Assembly: GCA_021464415.1 (NCBI GenBank)
Contig: CM038471.1
Location: forward strand, 32,213,234 to 32,277,233
Source: Lonicera japonica
Lineage: Eukaryota; Streptophyta; Magnoliopsida; Dipsacales; Caprifoliaceae
Direction of reading: 5' to 3'
DNA length: 64,000 bases
The notes under the pieces are model-generated. The model did no database searches and was not told where the DNA came from. It worked only from the letters and a program-made list of their open reading frames with translations. Position numbers and translations under genes: made by a program. This document shows, piece by piece, positions 10,961 to 22,298 of the stretch. Position 1 is the stretch's first letter; each line of letters starts with the position of its first letter.

Positions 10961-11120
10961 ACAAAAAAATCGCCCACAATTTCAAATGCACTGAAAATTA
11001 TACAAGTAGTACACAAAAAAAGACTACATCCATATAATTAAGGGCTCCCACCAGACACTATATATCTCTAAAATGTCATTGGTAAATATCAAAAGTAGAC
11101 TCTTAACTTAAGAATGAGTA

Positions 11121-12254
11121 TTATTTTTCTAGTTTGCACGCTGCTGTGCTTAGCCATTTAAATTTTTTACATACGATACACTTCAGAAATTTGTTGCCTT
11201 TGGTTCCTTCTTTATTTGATATAAACAATCTCATCACCCCTTCACAGCCTTTAGGACATTCTGTTCTCTTCCAAGGACAGTCCTTAGCCCAATGACCCTC
11301 CTGGTCGCATTCAAAGCATTTATCTTCATTTGGTGTGGAAGAAATTTCCTCATGGCCGCGCTTTTTCCTTGTGTGTCTCAATTTCTCTTTGACCCATTGT
11401 ACAATTTGTTGTATAATCTTGGATTGCCTACAAATTCAATAAATATACTGAGATTTGAAATAAAATACAAAATCTTTGTCGAATTGACAATAACAAAAGA
11501 AAAAACAGCACCAATAGTAATTCGAAATCACTTTCATAATTTTTAGGATAAACTTGGCGTCAAGCCTACAGATTGTGATGGGATTGGTTAATAAAGCTCA
11601 ATAATTAAACATGTCAATATATGAAACAAATCTAAAATATTATACAAATAGTGGTGATGATTAACAATAATAACAACTATAATAAATGAGTTGCTATCCT
11701 TCGCATTGGATGTGTGAGAAGCTAGAACAATGAAGACTTATTTACCCATCAGTTTGGCTTCTCAAGTGCAACCCTTTTAAGTTAGCAACTTCTGTAAGTG
11801 CTGATCTCCACTTTTTTATTTTTTCCGTTAATTGTCTTTTCTCTTCGATGTCCATCTCTACCTGGAATTGCTTTTCGTACTCAGCAAATGCTTCTCTTAT
11901 CCTCCCTGTTTGCTTCCGAACTTGGGATGGATCCACATAATAGAAGACAGGTAAAACTTCACGTCCAGAGATTCTCCTCTGTTCTAGAATCATCACGAGC
12001 TCATCAAGACACCATTCTGAAAACGCGTAGTTCTCTGAGATGACAATAACCAAAACCTTGGACCTACAAATCCCCTTCTTTAACTCTGAATTGAGATTTT
12101 CACCCTTCTCAATCTCATCTTCATCTCTAAAAGTGTATAATCCGTGTTGGTCTAAAGCGGTGTAGAGGAAATCAGTAAAACTATTACGGGTGTCACCACT
12201 AAAGCTCAAAAATACGTCATAAAGGGCGGAAGACAAGGCTTCATGGGATGCCAT
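11121..12254 (-). CDS. TIR-zinc knuckle-GRF-like protein, two exons
   Basis: Exon 1 is 12254-11746, the intron is 11745-11428 (GT...AG), and exon 2 is 11427-11121, giving 271 residues. The start is the ATG at 12254 (MASHEALSS); the frame is open further upstream but without another good ATG. Residues 11-160 are a TIR domain: YDVFLSFSGDTR, LYTAL, FRDEDEIEKGE and SEWCLDELVMIL, whose Glu is the catalytic NADase residue of this family. SFSGDTR lacks one residue of the usual SFRGEDTR. Exon 1 ends in LRSQTDG followed by GTAAATAAG. Exon 2 continues in phase (QSKIIQQIVQWVKEKL), then a CCHC knuckle (CFECDQEGHWAKDC) and a Cys-rich GRF-like finger (CPKGCEG, then GNKFLKCIVCKKFKW). NB-ARC and LRR are absent. 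TIR-only proteins signal by cleaving NAD+; a nucleic-acid-binding tail is my inference. The splice is predicted, not shown. Confidence 0.72.
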
Positions 12255-12814
12255 TATATTGTTTTTTTTGAAGATCGATGGAGTGATAGATTTGGGCAAT
12301 TAAATGGTGGAGAACCCAAGCTTAAGTTAAAAGCAATGAAAGTAGACTGAAGAATTGGTAAAGAGAGAAGAAAATCAATTGGGCGCGAGTCTCTATGTGG
12401 GCGCGAGTTTCAAAATTTTCAAACAAACTGCGAACATCCGTTAAATAAAAAATGCTGCGGTCAGAATTAGAGCATCAATTTACACATTGTGTATACTTTT
12501 TGGTGTTCTAATAGTATTGTGTAAAATATGTCACATTATTTTTTTGTGTAAAATGGATGTATATTTTACACATCCATCTTATTATTTTCTCTCTCCAACT
12601 TTTTACAAAAATTTCAAAATAATATAATTAAAAATTAAAAATATATTTTGTAATAAAGCTTACATATTTGAATTCTACTCCTCAAGATCTTTAAATCAAT
12701 ACCCACTTTGACTATTTAATTATAAATCAAAAATATTTATAAAAAAATATTGAATATTATATATTCCATGTGTTTCAATATAATTGGTGCATCATAATTT
12801 TACACAAGATTATA
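12255..12814. other. Upstream region of the TIR-zinc finger gene
   Basis: AT-rich with no second gene. It presumably holds the promoter of the minus-strand gene ending at 11121; no convincing TATA box stands out among the many AT tracts. Confidence 0.4.
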
Positions 12815-13501
12815 AGTATTGTAGGTGGTCGAAATTTTACGACCTGACCCACTTAGATAATTCGAGAAACAAGTCAGAGCGAATGGAAAAATAGGTGAAA
12901 TGTGACAAGAGGATTTTTTTGGCACGGTAGGTTCTTCCAGTAGTGCTTATGCTGATCCAGTAGTACGTCCTCCGTCTGTGTGTGTGATTATTGTATTGAG
13001 CTCTTAAGGCAGTGTTAATGGTATTACAAGCTTTTTTTTCTCTAAAATAGATCAAGTAAAACTAGTAACTCTCAGCCCAAATACCCAACAACCAACCCCT
13101 TCCTCGAGCCTCCCTTCTTCTATTTATACGTATAGAATTAAAGTTACATTTGCTCATTAGGATTGATAATAAAATGACTAAAGATGGTAAGACGTGGATA
13201 ATACTCCAGCTTTCATTCCCTTATTCACTACTAACAACTTCTGAATTCGTACGTTGGTGGTATAGCAATGGTATCACGCGTTTCCCACGTGTTCCACACG
13301 TGTTATAGCACGTGCTCCCCTTCCTAGGGGTCTCGGCACCAGTTTTCCATCTCGGCGGGCTTTGGCGCCCTTTCTTCAACTTATCTTATTGTTATTCCTT
13401 TCGTTTGGGCATGGCCCGTTTGCTAGGCCCGTGGTATGGGCCTCCGAGTAAATTGGACTGGTCCAGTTTACTTTAACCAAATTTTATGCTCCCTCAAGTA
13501 T
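12815..13501. mobile_element. Solo LTR with TSD AGTAT
   Basis: A 677-bp segment (12820-13496) begins TGTAGGTGG and ends GCTCCCTCA. It is flanked by AGTAT on both sides (12815-12819 and 13497-13501). It is more GC-rich than its surroundings, has a TATTTATA motif, and has no internal retrotransposon genes. TG...CA ends plus a 5-bp duplication fit a solo LTR left by recombination between the two LTRs of one element. The family was not identified, and it does not match the other LTRs here. Confidence 0.75.
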
Positions 13502-13687
13502 GAACCATTAGAGCAAAAATGAAAATGTGTATAATTTATGTGTAAAACAACTTTTTATCAATCAAATGTCAATTATTTATTACTCTATATGTTTTTACAC
13601 ATTACTATCGCATATGGTCTTATCGTTTTGCTGCGCTGTCTTGTTATGATTGGTTTCGGTCTAAAGAAAAAGGGAAAAAATATTAAT

Positions 13688-13765
13688 GAAGTCCTCCGGA
13701 AAAAAGCTAAAAGTAGAAAAAGGAAATGATAAGTGGAAGGCTGTCCAATAAGTAGAGAATTATCG
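13688..13765. repeat. TIR-upstream block, copy 3 of 4 (partial)
   Basis: GAAGTCCTCCGG followed by AAAGTAGAAAAAGGAAATG and an AATAAGTAGAGAAT ending. It resembles 1048-1175 but lacks the ACCATGCTTCCAGG end. No TIR sequence is left beside it. Confidence 0.6.
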
Positions 13766-14935
13766 TACTAGTGCATACACGAAATTAAGTGGAAATGGTC
13801 ATTTCCATTATAGTCCATTAATTACATAATACATATATATATATATGATTTTTTTCAATAATATTTGGTGGATATAACTTACATAATGAGTATATTATAT
13901 TCACCAAATTTCACCCAAAAATTATATCTGAAAGTGAATTAACTAAATATCTAAAATTTCAATATCAAAAAATAAGCATATTTATAAAAATTTAACTCAC
14001 TTATTGGATGAGTTTCTAGATAAATTTTGATAGAGATGGTATACTTTAACCATAAAACTAGTACACCAAAAAGGTCAAACTAGCATGCTCATCGCATTTT
14101 GATCTTGGTGGAGATGATATCTATAACTTTCGACAACAACAATATAATGGAATGAAAAAAATTATTCATTTAGATAACGCACTGATAATTCTTAAAAACA
14201 CACAAAAACAATTGCTTAACATGAGTCTGGACAACCGAAAACAAAACAAGTGCTCCAAGCATCCAACAACGATTCAACTCAACTTAATATATATATATAT
14301 ATATATATATAAACACATAATATATTATCTTTTATTAAGTAGGGTCGGGTCGGATTGTTAACACATTGGATATACCTAAATCCATATTTGCTCCATTACA
14401 TTATTGAATTATCAGATTAAAATTTTAAATCCATATCCGATAAATTATGTTGAATTTGGATCAAAAATCGATCCTTTGATAGGTGTATTTGCACGTGATT
14501 TTAGCGTTTGACAAAACTCATTAAATTTAAAACAAAAGCTCGATAGGTATATAAGAAATAGAGTAAATGAATTTTAAGTACCTCATCTATAATTATATTT
14601 AAATCGAGGACATATTTCTCTTCTATACTAGATAGAGGACTTCATTTATAATTTGTTTTAACCATAAGGATAATTTTCAATCTTTATTCACCAGAAGGAC
14701 ACACCTTTTTTTAATGGTCACTTATACATTTATTACAATATTTTATTTCAATATTACAATTATTGGCTGCTAAGTCTTACCAATTATCTCTGCCACCATT
14801 GTTCACAGGAGTTTCGACGACCATTGTCCTCTAACCTGCTCCTCGGAGATTCAGAATTTGTCACCAAAGCTCTGGTGATAATTTTTATACTGTGCAAAAA
14901 TAAATTTGCACTCTTTTACATCTTTAATTGTTTGG

Positions 14936-15121
14936 GAATTTTGTGTAAAAAATTATTTATATTAAAATTTATATCTTAATTTTTCTATGGATTTAGTGTA
15001 AAAGCATATTTTCTCTAAATTTTATAATATTAATTGCTTGTAGATTTAATGCAAAAATATATTTACACTAAAATCTATACCATTAATTATTTGCGAATTT
15101 AGTAGAAAAATATATTTGCCA
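14936..15121. repeat. Imperfect tandem repeat of about 53 bp, 3.5 units
   Basis: Units start near GAATTTTGTGTAAAA, GATTTAGTGTAAAAG, GATTTAATGCAAAAA and GAATTTAGTAGAAAA. Each is followed by an AT-rich tail containing a TTAATT motif. Confidence 0.6.
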
Positions 15122-15534
15122 AATAAAAGAAATAGAGTCTAAATACGTTTAAACGCAAATACTAATACAAAAGATAAGGAGTCACATTGTTTTAGCTAAA
15201 TAAAATAAAAATTAAATTTATTTAGAATACTAATATAATACAAAAGTATATTAAGTAATAATGTTTTTATTTAAAATTAAAGGGCATATTTGTCCAAATA
15301 CTTATATTATTTGTGTATATATTATAGAAAGTATATGTAAATGATAAGAAGCATTATGCCAACTGCCCTGATTTATTAAAAGAAAAAAAGTGATTATTAA
15401 AAAAATATATTTTCTTTTTTAAATAATTATTATATAAATTCATGTAAAAAAATTAAAATTAAAATATTTATAATTTATAATAAAATAATTTACATAATAT
15501 TTTCATATATGTTGGAGAGAGTTAAATTGAGATA

Positions 15535-15690
15535 TAGCCTCCCAGAAAAATGCAAAAAGTGGAAAAAGGAAAATTAAAGAGGAAGACTGACCAATAGGTG
15601 AAGAATATTGGGGACCACTTGCGCACCATGTTTCCAGGTACCTTCTTAAGCAAGAGTCCGTTTAAATTTTCCCCTTTAATTTTGAGAAAA
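15535..15690. repeat. TIR-upstream block, copy 4 of 4
   Basis: AAGTGGAAAAAGGAAAATTAA, then CACCATGTTTCCAGGTACC and GTTTAAATTTTCCCCTTT, in the same order as copies 1 and 2. No TIR reading frame survives next to it. Confidence 0.65.
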
Positions 15691-16016
15691 GTAAAAGGGC
15701 GGGACTAACTATCCTGAACAAAACACTTTCAAATATTCAAATATTGGCTCGGTGTAATTATATGGAATTAGTTTACCTTTTGTATCTAATAATAGATTGG
15801 CATAATAATATTGAGTAAATATATATATATTCAATGTTATTATATTAAATAAATGAGATAAAGTATTACTAAATAGATGTATAATTAATATCGCCAAGAA
15901 AAATAGTAATATGTACTGCTATCCACCATCACTCCTCTTTTAATTTACTTTTCCATTTGTTCCTCAAGTTTTTCTCCTTAAGTTTGTCTCTTTGATTTTG
16001 AAAAAAAAACATTATT

Positions 16017-16688
16017 ACTACTACTAGGGGCGTGCACGGTTCAATAGACCGAACCGTTCACTTTTGGGTTTGGACCAGACCGTTCACTTTTGGGCTTGGA
16101 CCGAACCGGTCACTTTGTTTCCAAAATATTATGGATAGGATTTGACTGAATTAAAGGCTACGATTGGACTGGACCGGACCAATTTAAATGGTCTGGTTTC
16201 GGTTGGTCTAACTAATTTGGACTTTTTTTAATGGACCCATTTTATTTGGGCTTGTTAACTACTTTTTCACACCTATTCAACCCATTTTCATTTGCATATT
16301 TATATATATGTTAAGTCCATTTGTCAATAGCTCATATTTCACAACAATTCAATTCATTTATCACAAAGTTCATATTCACATAATCACACTATGTAATAAA
16401 ATAAAATAGTGGGCCAGTGGTTGTCTACGAAAAAAAAAAGGAAAAAAAATAGTTTCCAAGAATAAGATTCAAAAATATATTACAAAAAAATAAAATTAGA
16501 TATATACTGGTTCGGCCCCCTTTTTTGTAACTTTTTTTTTAGGACTGAAGATCAAACTGGTTGAGATCGGTCCATAAAAACTCATACTAGACCGTTGTAA
16601 AAATTAAAACTGAAAAAACCTTATTTTCCGATTCAATTCATTCAGTTGATTCGGTTCGGTTCAGTTTTTGTATACCCCCAACTACTAC
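16017..16688. mobile_element. Non-autonomous hAT-like element, TSD ACTACTAC
   Basis: The element is 16025-16680 (656 bp). It starts TAGGGGCGTGCACGG and ends TGTATACCCCCA; the ends pair at about 9 of 12 positions. The flanks are ACTACTAC on both sides, but the target is itself an ACT repeat, which weakens that evidence. Subterminal GGTTC/GAACC-rich blocks resemble those of the element at 10014-10613. There is no transposase. Confidence 0.65.
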
Positions 16689-18989
16689 TACTATTTAATT
16701 TTGAAAAAGAAATATTACTAGTGTTAAAGCTGCCTCAGTTAATTTTGATAAATATTTTAAAACTAAAAACGTTCTCTTTAGTTTTTTTAATTTAAAAAAA
16801 AATATATATATATATATATAATACAAATTGTTGCAGATTATTTGCCTATACCCTAATCCGACTAAGAAGTGTTTATAATTTTTTAAGAGTGCCTTATGAA
16901 AATGGAGATGGATGCTCTAATAGGATTCCTAAGATGGATTTTTGATGATCTAGGGTTGAAAATATGAGAACCTTTATATAGTAGGCTATATAAGTAGTAT
17001 GTAAAAATAAACATCCTCGTGTAGTAATACAACACAAGTGCAAGTCTATTAGCTAGTAGGTTAATTAGGAGAATAAATCATTTATCTTTATGTGGTGTAG
17101 TTGCTTATTTATGTAGCAGACTTCTTAGTTATCCTCTAGATACATTGAACTTAGTCATAATCTCGGGAATAGGCTTGCAATTTAAGCTTAGCTGCTGGGC
17201 CAATAACTTTTGGTCTAATTGGTTTGGGCCATGTTCTTAGTCCAATTGATGGGTCATGTAGCGCTCAAACTTGACATGAGCTAGGCCTAGGGTCGATTGG
17301 AGCTTCTTTAGAGCTAACATGAGCAAGGCCTAAGGTCGAATGGAGCTTCCTTAGAACTATAATCGCTAGGGTCACGTGGCTCTCAAACTTGACATCTTGG
17401 CAAGTCTTTTTTTTTTTTTTTAACCAACAAACCCATAAGTTGTAAATTCCATATGTTCTAATTTCTCACCAAACATCCAACATATTTTAGGAATCCATCC
17501 TACATAATCCATCCGATAAAGTCCATTTAGAGATAGACTTCTTTGGGATGAAAATTAGGCCTAACACACCCTTTTTCTCTCTCATTATGAGCTGCATGCC
17601 TGCATCTCTAAGGAAATACTATGTTATTTTGCTGTAATTAGATTAAAGTTGTCTGGCTTGTGTATACTAAGTTACAAAATTTTAACCTAGTACCTGAAAT
17701 ATGTTCAACGACAACTGCACCTTTGTCATAAGTAATAAATTATATATTCAAAATCGAAAAGAAAAGTTTCAGCTTGTAATTAAAAATTGTAAGAGAACAT
17801 TTCTTAAAAATATATCTGTTTTTTAAAATAAGATTGCCTGACCCCCATGCCCACATTTACAAGTTTTCTCTAAGCTTTTGTAATGCGGGTAATATTTTTA
17901 ATACTTAAATTAATGTAAATTAAGCATATATTCGGTAATTGTTAAAACTATTACTTAAAAAAGGCACCCCAATGGCATAAGCAAATCTTAACAATCATTT
18001 AGTCAATGTTAAAATTTAGCCCCTTAATACTAAAAATTAAAACCTTTTTCAATAAACTAAGTGGTAGCTCCACTTATTCTATTGGTCAGAAGGAAATATA
18101 AGATAATCATTTCAAACTCTCATTCTTTTATCGAAAATTTAAATATGATTTAATTTATTGGCAATCAAAATAGTGGCCCCGCAATCTTGGTTCTTAGAAA
18201 TTGTTGGAGTAAAAATCTAGGACAAATAATTAATCATTCAGTCAATGTTGATTAGCTTGACAAAAAGGTTATAGTAAGCTGACTATGTGTATGACACATC
18301 CGTAGTATTGCAAAGAACTTAAACAATTTGCACAATGAACGTAGGGCATTATAGAGGAGGTTCGACCCCTTTATAATAGGGACAACTCCTCGTATGTGGA
18401 TCTTTATAAATGAAAAGAATATAGAGTATAGCTCTGATTACAAAATAATGAATATTTTTGGCTAGTGTAACTATTATAATGGGGTATCTAAAACATCTCA
18501 TTTCATTAGTTATTTACTGCTATTTAAATCCTTAAGCTATAGTATACTTATCATACCTATAGAATACAAGTAGAAAATATCTTAAGTGAGGAAATCTCTC
18601 TTGTTCTGGCTCGAATAAGTGTATTCAATGCTCAGAACTTCAATGGTTGTAATGAAGTAAATGTTTCATACATATAATGTGAGAGCGAGCATATCTGTAG
18701 AGTTGGAATGGTTAGCTATTCTTTCATCATTGCAATGGTTGATCAAATATGTTCATCTGATCTTGCTTATCCTTTTAATATGGAGCATTAAATGCAGTTA
18801 GTAACCATTTAATGTAGTTATTGTGGTATGTATATTTATTATTGTCCCATCTGTCAGTCACCCATTCTTCATTTACCTACTTTGACACAAGTGTGTTCAA
18901 GGATGGTTTTAACTTGGTAGCATAGGTCTGGAGGATCCAGGTCTTAAGTAGTGTTCCCTCCATATTAGGTAGGACCCATCCAAGTACTT
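16689..18989. other. Intergenic DNA, no gene recognised
   Basis: AT-rich, with a (TA)n run near 16802-16822 and a T16 run near 17407. A local repeat of the phrase 'gacatgagctaggcctagggtcgattggagcttc' type occurs at 17270-17350. No recognisable coding region was found. Confidence 0.45.
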
Positions 18990-19087
18990 AAATGTGGTAT
19001 GTAGTTTCCTACCACGTTATAGTGCATGCCTACATGGATTACCACGTTGAGACCCATCCACGTGGTAGGAAATTACATACCACATTT
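18990..19087. repeat. Foldback: 28-bp inverted repeat with 42-bp loop
   Basis: The left arm 18990-19017 (AAATGTGGTATGTAG... ending CCACGT) pairs with the right arm 19060-19087 with one mismatch. It could be a small MITE or foldback element. Its right arm runs directly into the broken end of the Athila gag fragment, with a short overlap in ATTTACC. Confidence 0.8.
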
Positions 19088-19494
19088 ACCTCAACTTTGC
19101 GAAAGGTTTCAAGGATTTCTTTCTCCTCCTCTTCTTTTTTGGATTTGTTCAATCTAGTGGGGAAAGGGGGCCTTGTCACCAAAACATCGGGTTGCTTCAT
19201 ATTAAGGCTTTCAGGTAGGTCAGTGTGAGGTTGTGGTACAACTACTTCTTTTTCAGCTTCTTCTTTTGGCGCATTTTGCTTCCTCTTGCTAGGTTCCTTC
19301 AACTCCGTACCACTTCTTAAAGTGATTGCACTAGCATTTTGCCTTGGGTTCACCACGGTTTGTGAGGGTAATTTCCCCGATCCTTGAGACTCTAACCGGC
19401 TCACTGTAGTTGCCAATTGACTCATTTGATTCTCCAAATTCTGGATGCTCGTCCTTGTTTCCTGTTGAAATTGCTTTGTGTTAGTTACAAAATT
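19084..19494 (-). pseudogene. Athila gag fragment, truncated at both ends
   Basis: Minus-strand gag matching residues encoded at about 27783-28190 of the complete copy: [20 protein letters not shown], a Gln/Ser-rich linker, [18 protein letters not shown], and [12 protein letters not shown]. At its left end it stops at the foldback; at its right end it is joined to LTR1 with loss of the 5' part of gag and all but the last bases of the primer site (junction GTTAGTT / CAAAATTTGATGGG). At three diagnostic sites it matches internal region 2 rather than region 1. Confidence 0.9.
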
Positions 19495-20828
19495 TGATGG
19501 GTGTCGAATCCAACAAAAATAATTCCTACTCAAATTTTGATTAAATTGTGTATAACGGTGAGCAAGGTCGAATCCACAGAGACTGGTTAGACTTAATTCT
19601 TCAAATAATAAAAGAAATGGGGGTTTTTGGAATTTTGTAATTTAAAAGAAATCAATTGAAAGTAGTTAAAAAGAGATATCAATATTTATGAAAGATCTAG
19701 CCCAAGGTATATTCTCAGAATTGATTCATTGAATTGATCATCGATGCAAAAATAAATCTTTTATCCTTTACTAAATTGGTTATAGTTATTGATACGATCT
19801 AATAACCAATCTTTCCTTACTTTGTCGATAATCAAGGTATGACCGTTAATTACTTCTCTAATCAATAAACAACCCTAGAAAAGCTCATAGGATTTAATTT
19901 ACCAACAGCATTAATAACTAGAGAGACCCAATTCTAATCAGTGGATACAAAAGCAGGATCCATTTAAATTAGATTATATATCCCCACAACATAAACTTTG
20001 ACTATGTTATTTTACCACTTATATTAGATCACCTAAACAATTACGGATTTAGATTTTCTAATTGGCAGTATATTGTTTCATCAATCAAGACAACGTGCAC
20101 TTTGTATTAATTAATCAACAATAATATAATCAAACATAGAAGATATATAAATAGCAGAGAATAAAAGAGTAATAGAAATTAATTAGATCTCACAATTCTT
20201 GAAGAATCAAAACCTTGAATAACCTTGAACTAGAATAATAGCTTAGCAATCCATGGAGCAAAGAAAGTCTTCTAACTTCGAGAAAGGAGAAAGAAAATAA
20301 TATATTGTTGTGTATATTCTACTCCTAACCCTTACCTAATATTTATAGGCCTAAAACAAGAACCATAATAAAACTCTAATTCCTCCTAAAAATAGGAGTC
20401 CTAAAAGAAAGCAACTAAATATTGTTTCCTAATTAAAATAAAAAGCTACTAAGGAAATAAATAAGATACCAAAACAATTACAAAAACTAATTAAGTTATT
20501 CTGCCAACTGGGAGAACACGCTAAAAATTAGAATTGAATTTCGGAATTGGAGCGCGCCCACGGCTTAACAAAACAGCACTTCTGTCTTTTGGACACAGCT
20601 CCTAGCTTTGGCGTGCCCACGGCTTACGCAATTACTTCTTCTGGCTTTTCACTTTTTCCAACTTAGCTTCTTTCATCTTAAACTTGGGCTTTTAGCTCAT
20701 TTATCTTTATATCCATCATCTTTCCTACATAAACACGATATGCAATTAATATTCGCAAATTAAGCATTTTAAAACTAATAAATCATGGGAATATATCTCA
20801 AGATAAATAACAATTATGCGTCTTATCA
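19495..20828 (-). repeat. Athila LTR1 (1334 bp)
   Basis: Plus strand from TGATGGGTGTCG to GCGTCTTATCA. It differs from LTR2 mainly by one extra G in a G run near 19620. On the minus strand a TATAAATA lies near 20339-20346. A purine tract follows on the right; on the left only a gag remnant remains. Confidence 0.95.
20615..20632 (-). promoter_or_regulatory. 18-bp LTR motif shared with the env-like spacer
   Basis: The minus strand reads ATTGCGTAAGCCGTGGGC. The same 18 bases occur in the internal spacer upstream of the env-like ORF at 23883-23900, and a partial copy lies at 20556-20567 in the LTR. It sits some 270 bp upstream of the LTR TATA box in element orientation, so it may be a promoter element. 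That function is inferred. Confidence 0.45.
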
Positions 20829-21458
20829 AATTCCCCCACACTAAAGCAATGCTTGTCCTCAAGCATTCAAGAGCTCAAATTACTTTCATCACCACCCCTT
20901 CTTCTACCTTAAACCACTCCTCTACAACCCAAAAACATCATGCCTTAAAGATTTAAATCTCAAAGTAACAAGAAATCAACAAAAATAGAGTAAATCCCAC
21001 AAACCAATACAACTAATCAATTACCTTGATAATTTTCTCGAAATTCAAATGTGTTGGGACATAACACTCTCGCAGTTAACCTCTCAATACGCTCAAAGTG
21101 ATTAAGGTTTAAAGTGTATACTCTCAAGTCAAAACATAGAAGATCCTTACCATAGGCTTGCTAATATATCACATCGATACCACAATGATTCGAATGTAAA
21201 GTAAGGGTCTTTAAACGGGTTGTAACGGGGCTTCGGGTAAGGTGGGATATAAAGGATATTTAGGCTATTTCATTGAAGGAATTACACAAACTTATTCTCA
21301 AAAGATCTCAGCTTGACTTAGACGCATCACATATTCTTTCATTTGAATCACTTTCTAAATAACCAAGACTACACCTCTTTCATTCACTTTCTTTTCTTCT
21401 TTGATTAAGCTTTTCTCATAATCACAACCCATTGGCATTGCTTAGGCTTTTTTTTTTC

Positions 21459-21490
<32 letters not shown>

Positions 21491-22298
21491 TTGAATAATC
21501 ATATCAAGCCTTCACTTTCCACTTCATTCAAAAACTTAGCAACTCAATTCTTCGATCTTCAAAATTTCCTTCCTTTCTAAAGTAACAAGCCGAGACTTCT
21601 CATGAACAGGTCTATATATGTATATACATTTCTTCAATGCAGGGTTCAAAAACATGGGAAAATTAACAAAGAAGGATTCTCAAGGCTTGTATTGTGGCTA
21701 ATTAACAAATGAAAGGCTAAGGCTCAAAAGTTGGCTCTCTAAGGGAATAATTCAAGGTAGGCTTTTTAGAAAGTTTTAAAATCGGCTTCACCTAAATGCC
21801 CTTACTTTTAATGCATCCAAACCATAGGGCATTCCACATGCATAACAAAGCAAGTTCTAGAAGAATCAACCACGCATGACAATCACACAATCAAAGAAAA
21901 TGAGCATGATATAATATAAGTGCTCCAAGCTCAAAAGCTTACTAGGTAGGTAATATGTTTTAAATCCCACACATTCTCCATTCAATCAATAATCAAGAGT
22001 AACTAATCACTGCGTTGTGAACGAGAATTTAACTATTTATGCCAATCCCTTTGTTTCCCTCAATTCATCTCAATAATGCATAATGATTCAGATCATATAG
22101 GAAAAGGCATCGATAGAATCTGGAATTTAAAAGAGAGCAGATTCTTAATTTTTCATATTTTTTTTTTAAAGAAAATAAGAAATATATATAAAAAGTACAA
22201 TAAGAGCCCTCCCCCACACTTAAAATATACATAGTCTCTATGTATTAATCAAAAGCAATAAAATAAGAGGGTTAGAGGACTCCCCTGGAGATAGAGTG
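20829..22298 (-). other. Athila polypurine tract and 3' untranslated region, unit 1
   Basis: Begins with AATTCCCCCACACTA (minus-strand GTGTGGGGGAATT), the purine tract bordering the 3' LTR. The rest is about 1.4 kb of non-coding sequence with a long T run near 21470-21493 and no open frame of interest. Unit 2 has the same region at 30821-32291. Confidence 0.85.

Larger units (their letters stand above)
13502..16016. other. AT-rich intergenic DNA with short repeats
   Basis: No gene was found. It contains TIR-upstream block copies 3 (13688-13765) and 4 (15535-15690), a (TA)n run at about 14288-14312 and a roughly 53-bp imperfect tandem repeat at 14936-15121. A few short frames are open by chance. 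Confidence 0.5.

Noticed and set aside
13836..14315. AT dinucleotide runs as matrix-attachment or origin sites
   Set aside because: Simple microsatellites in AT-rich DNA; nothing specific supports a function.
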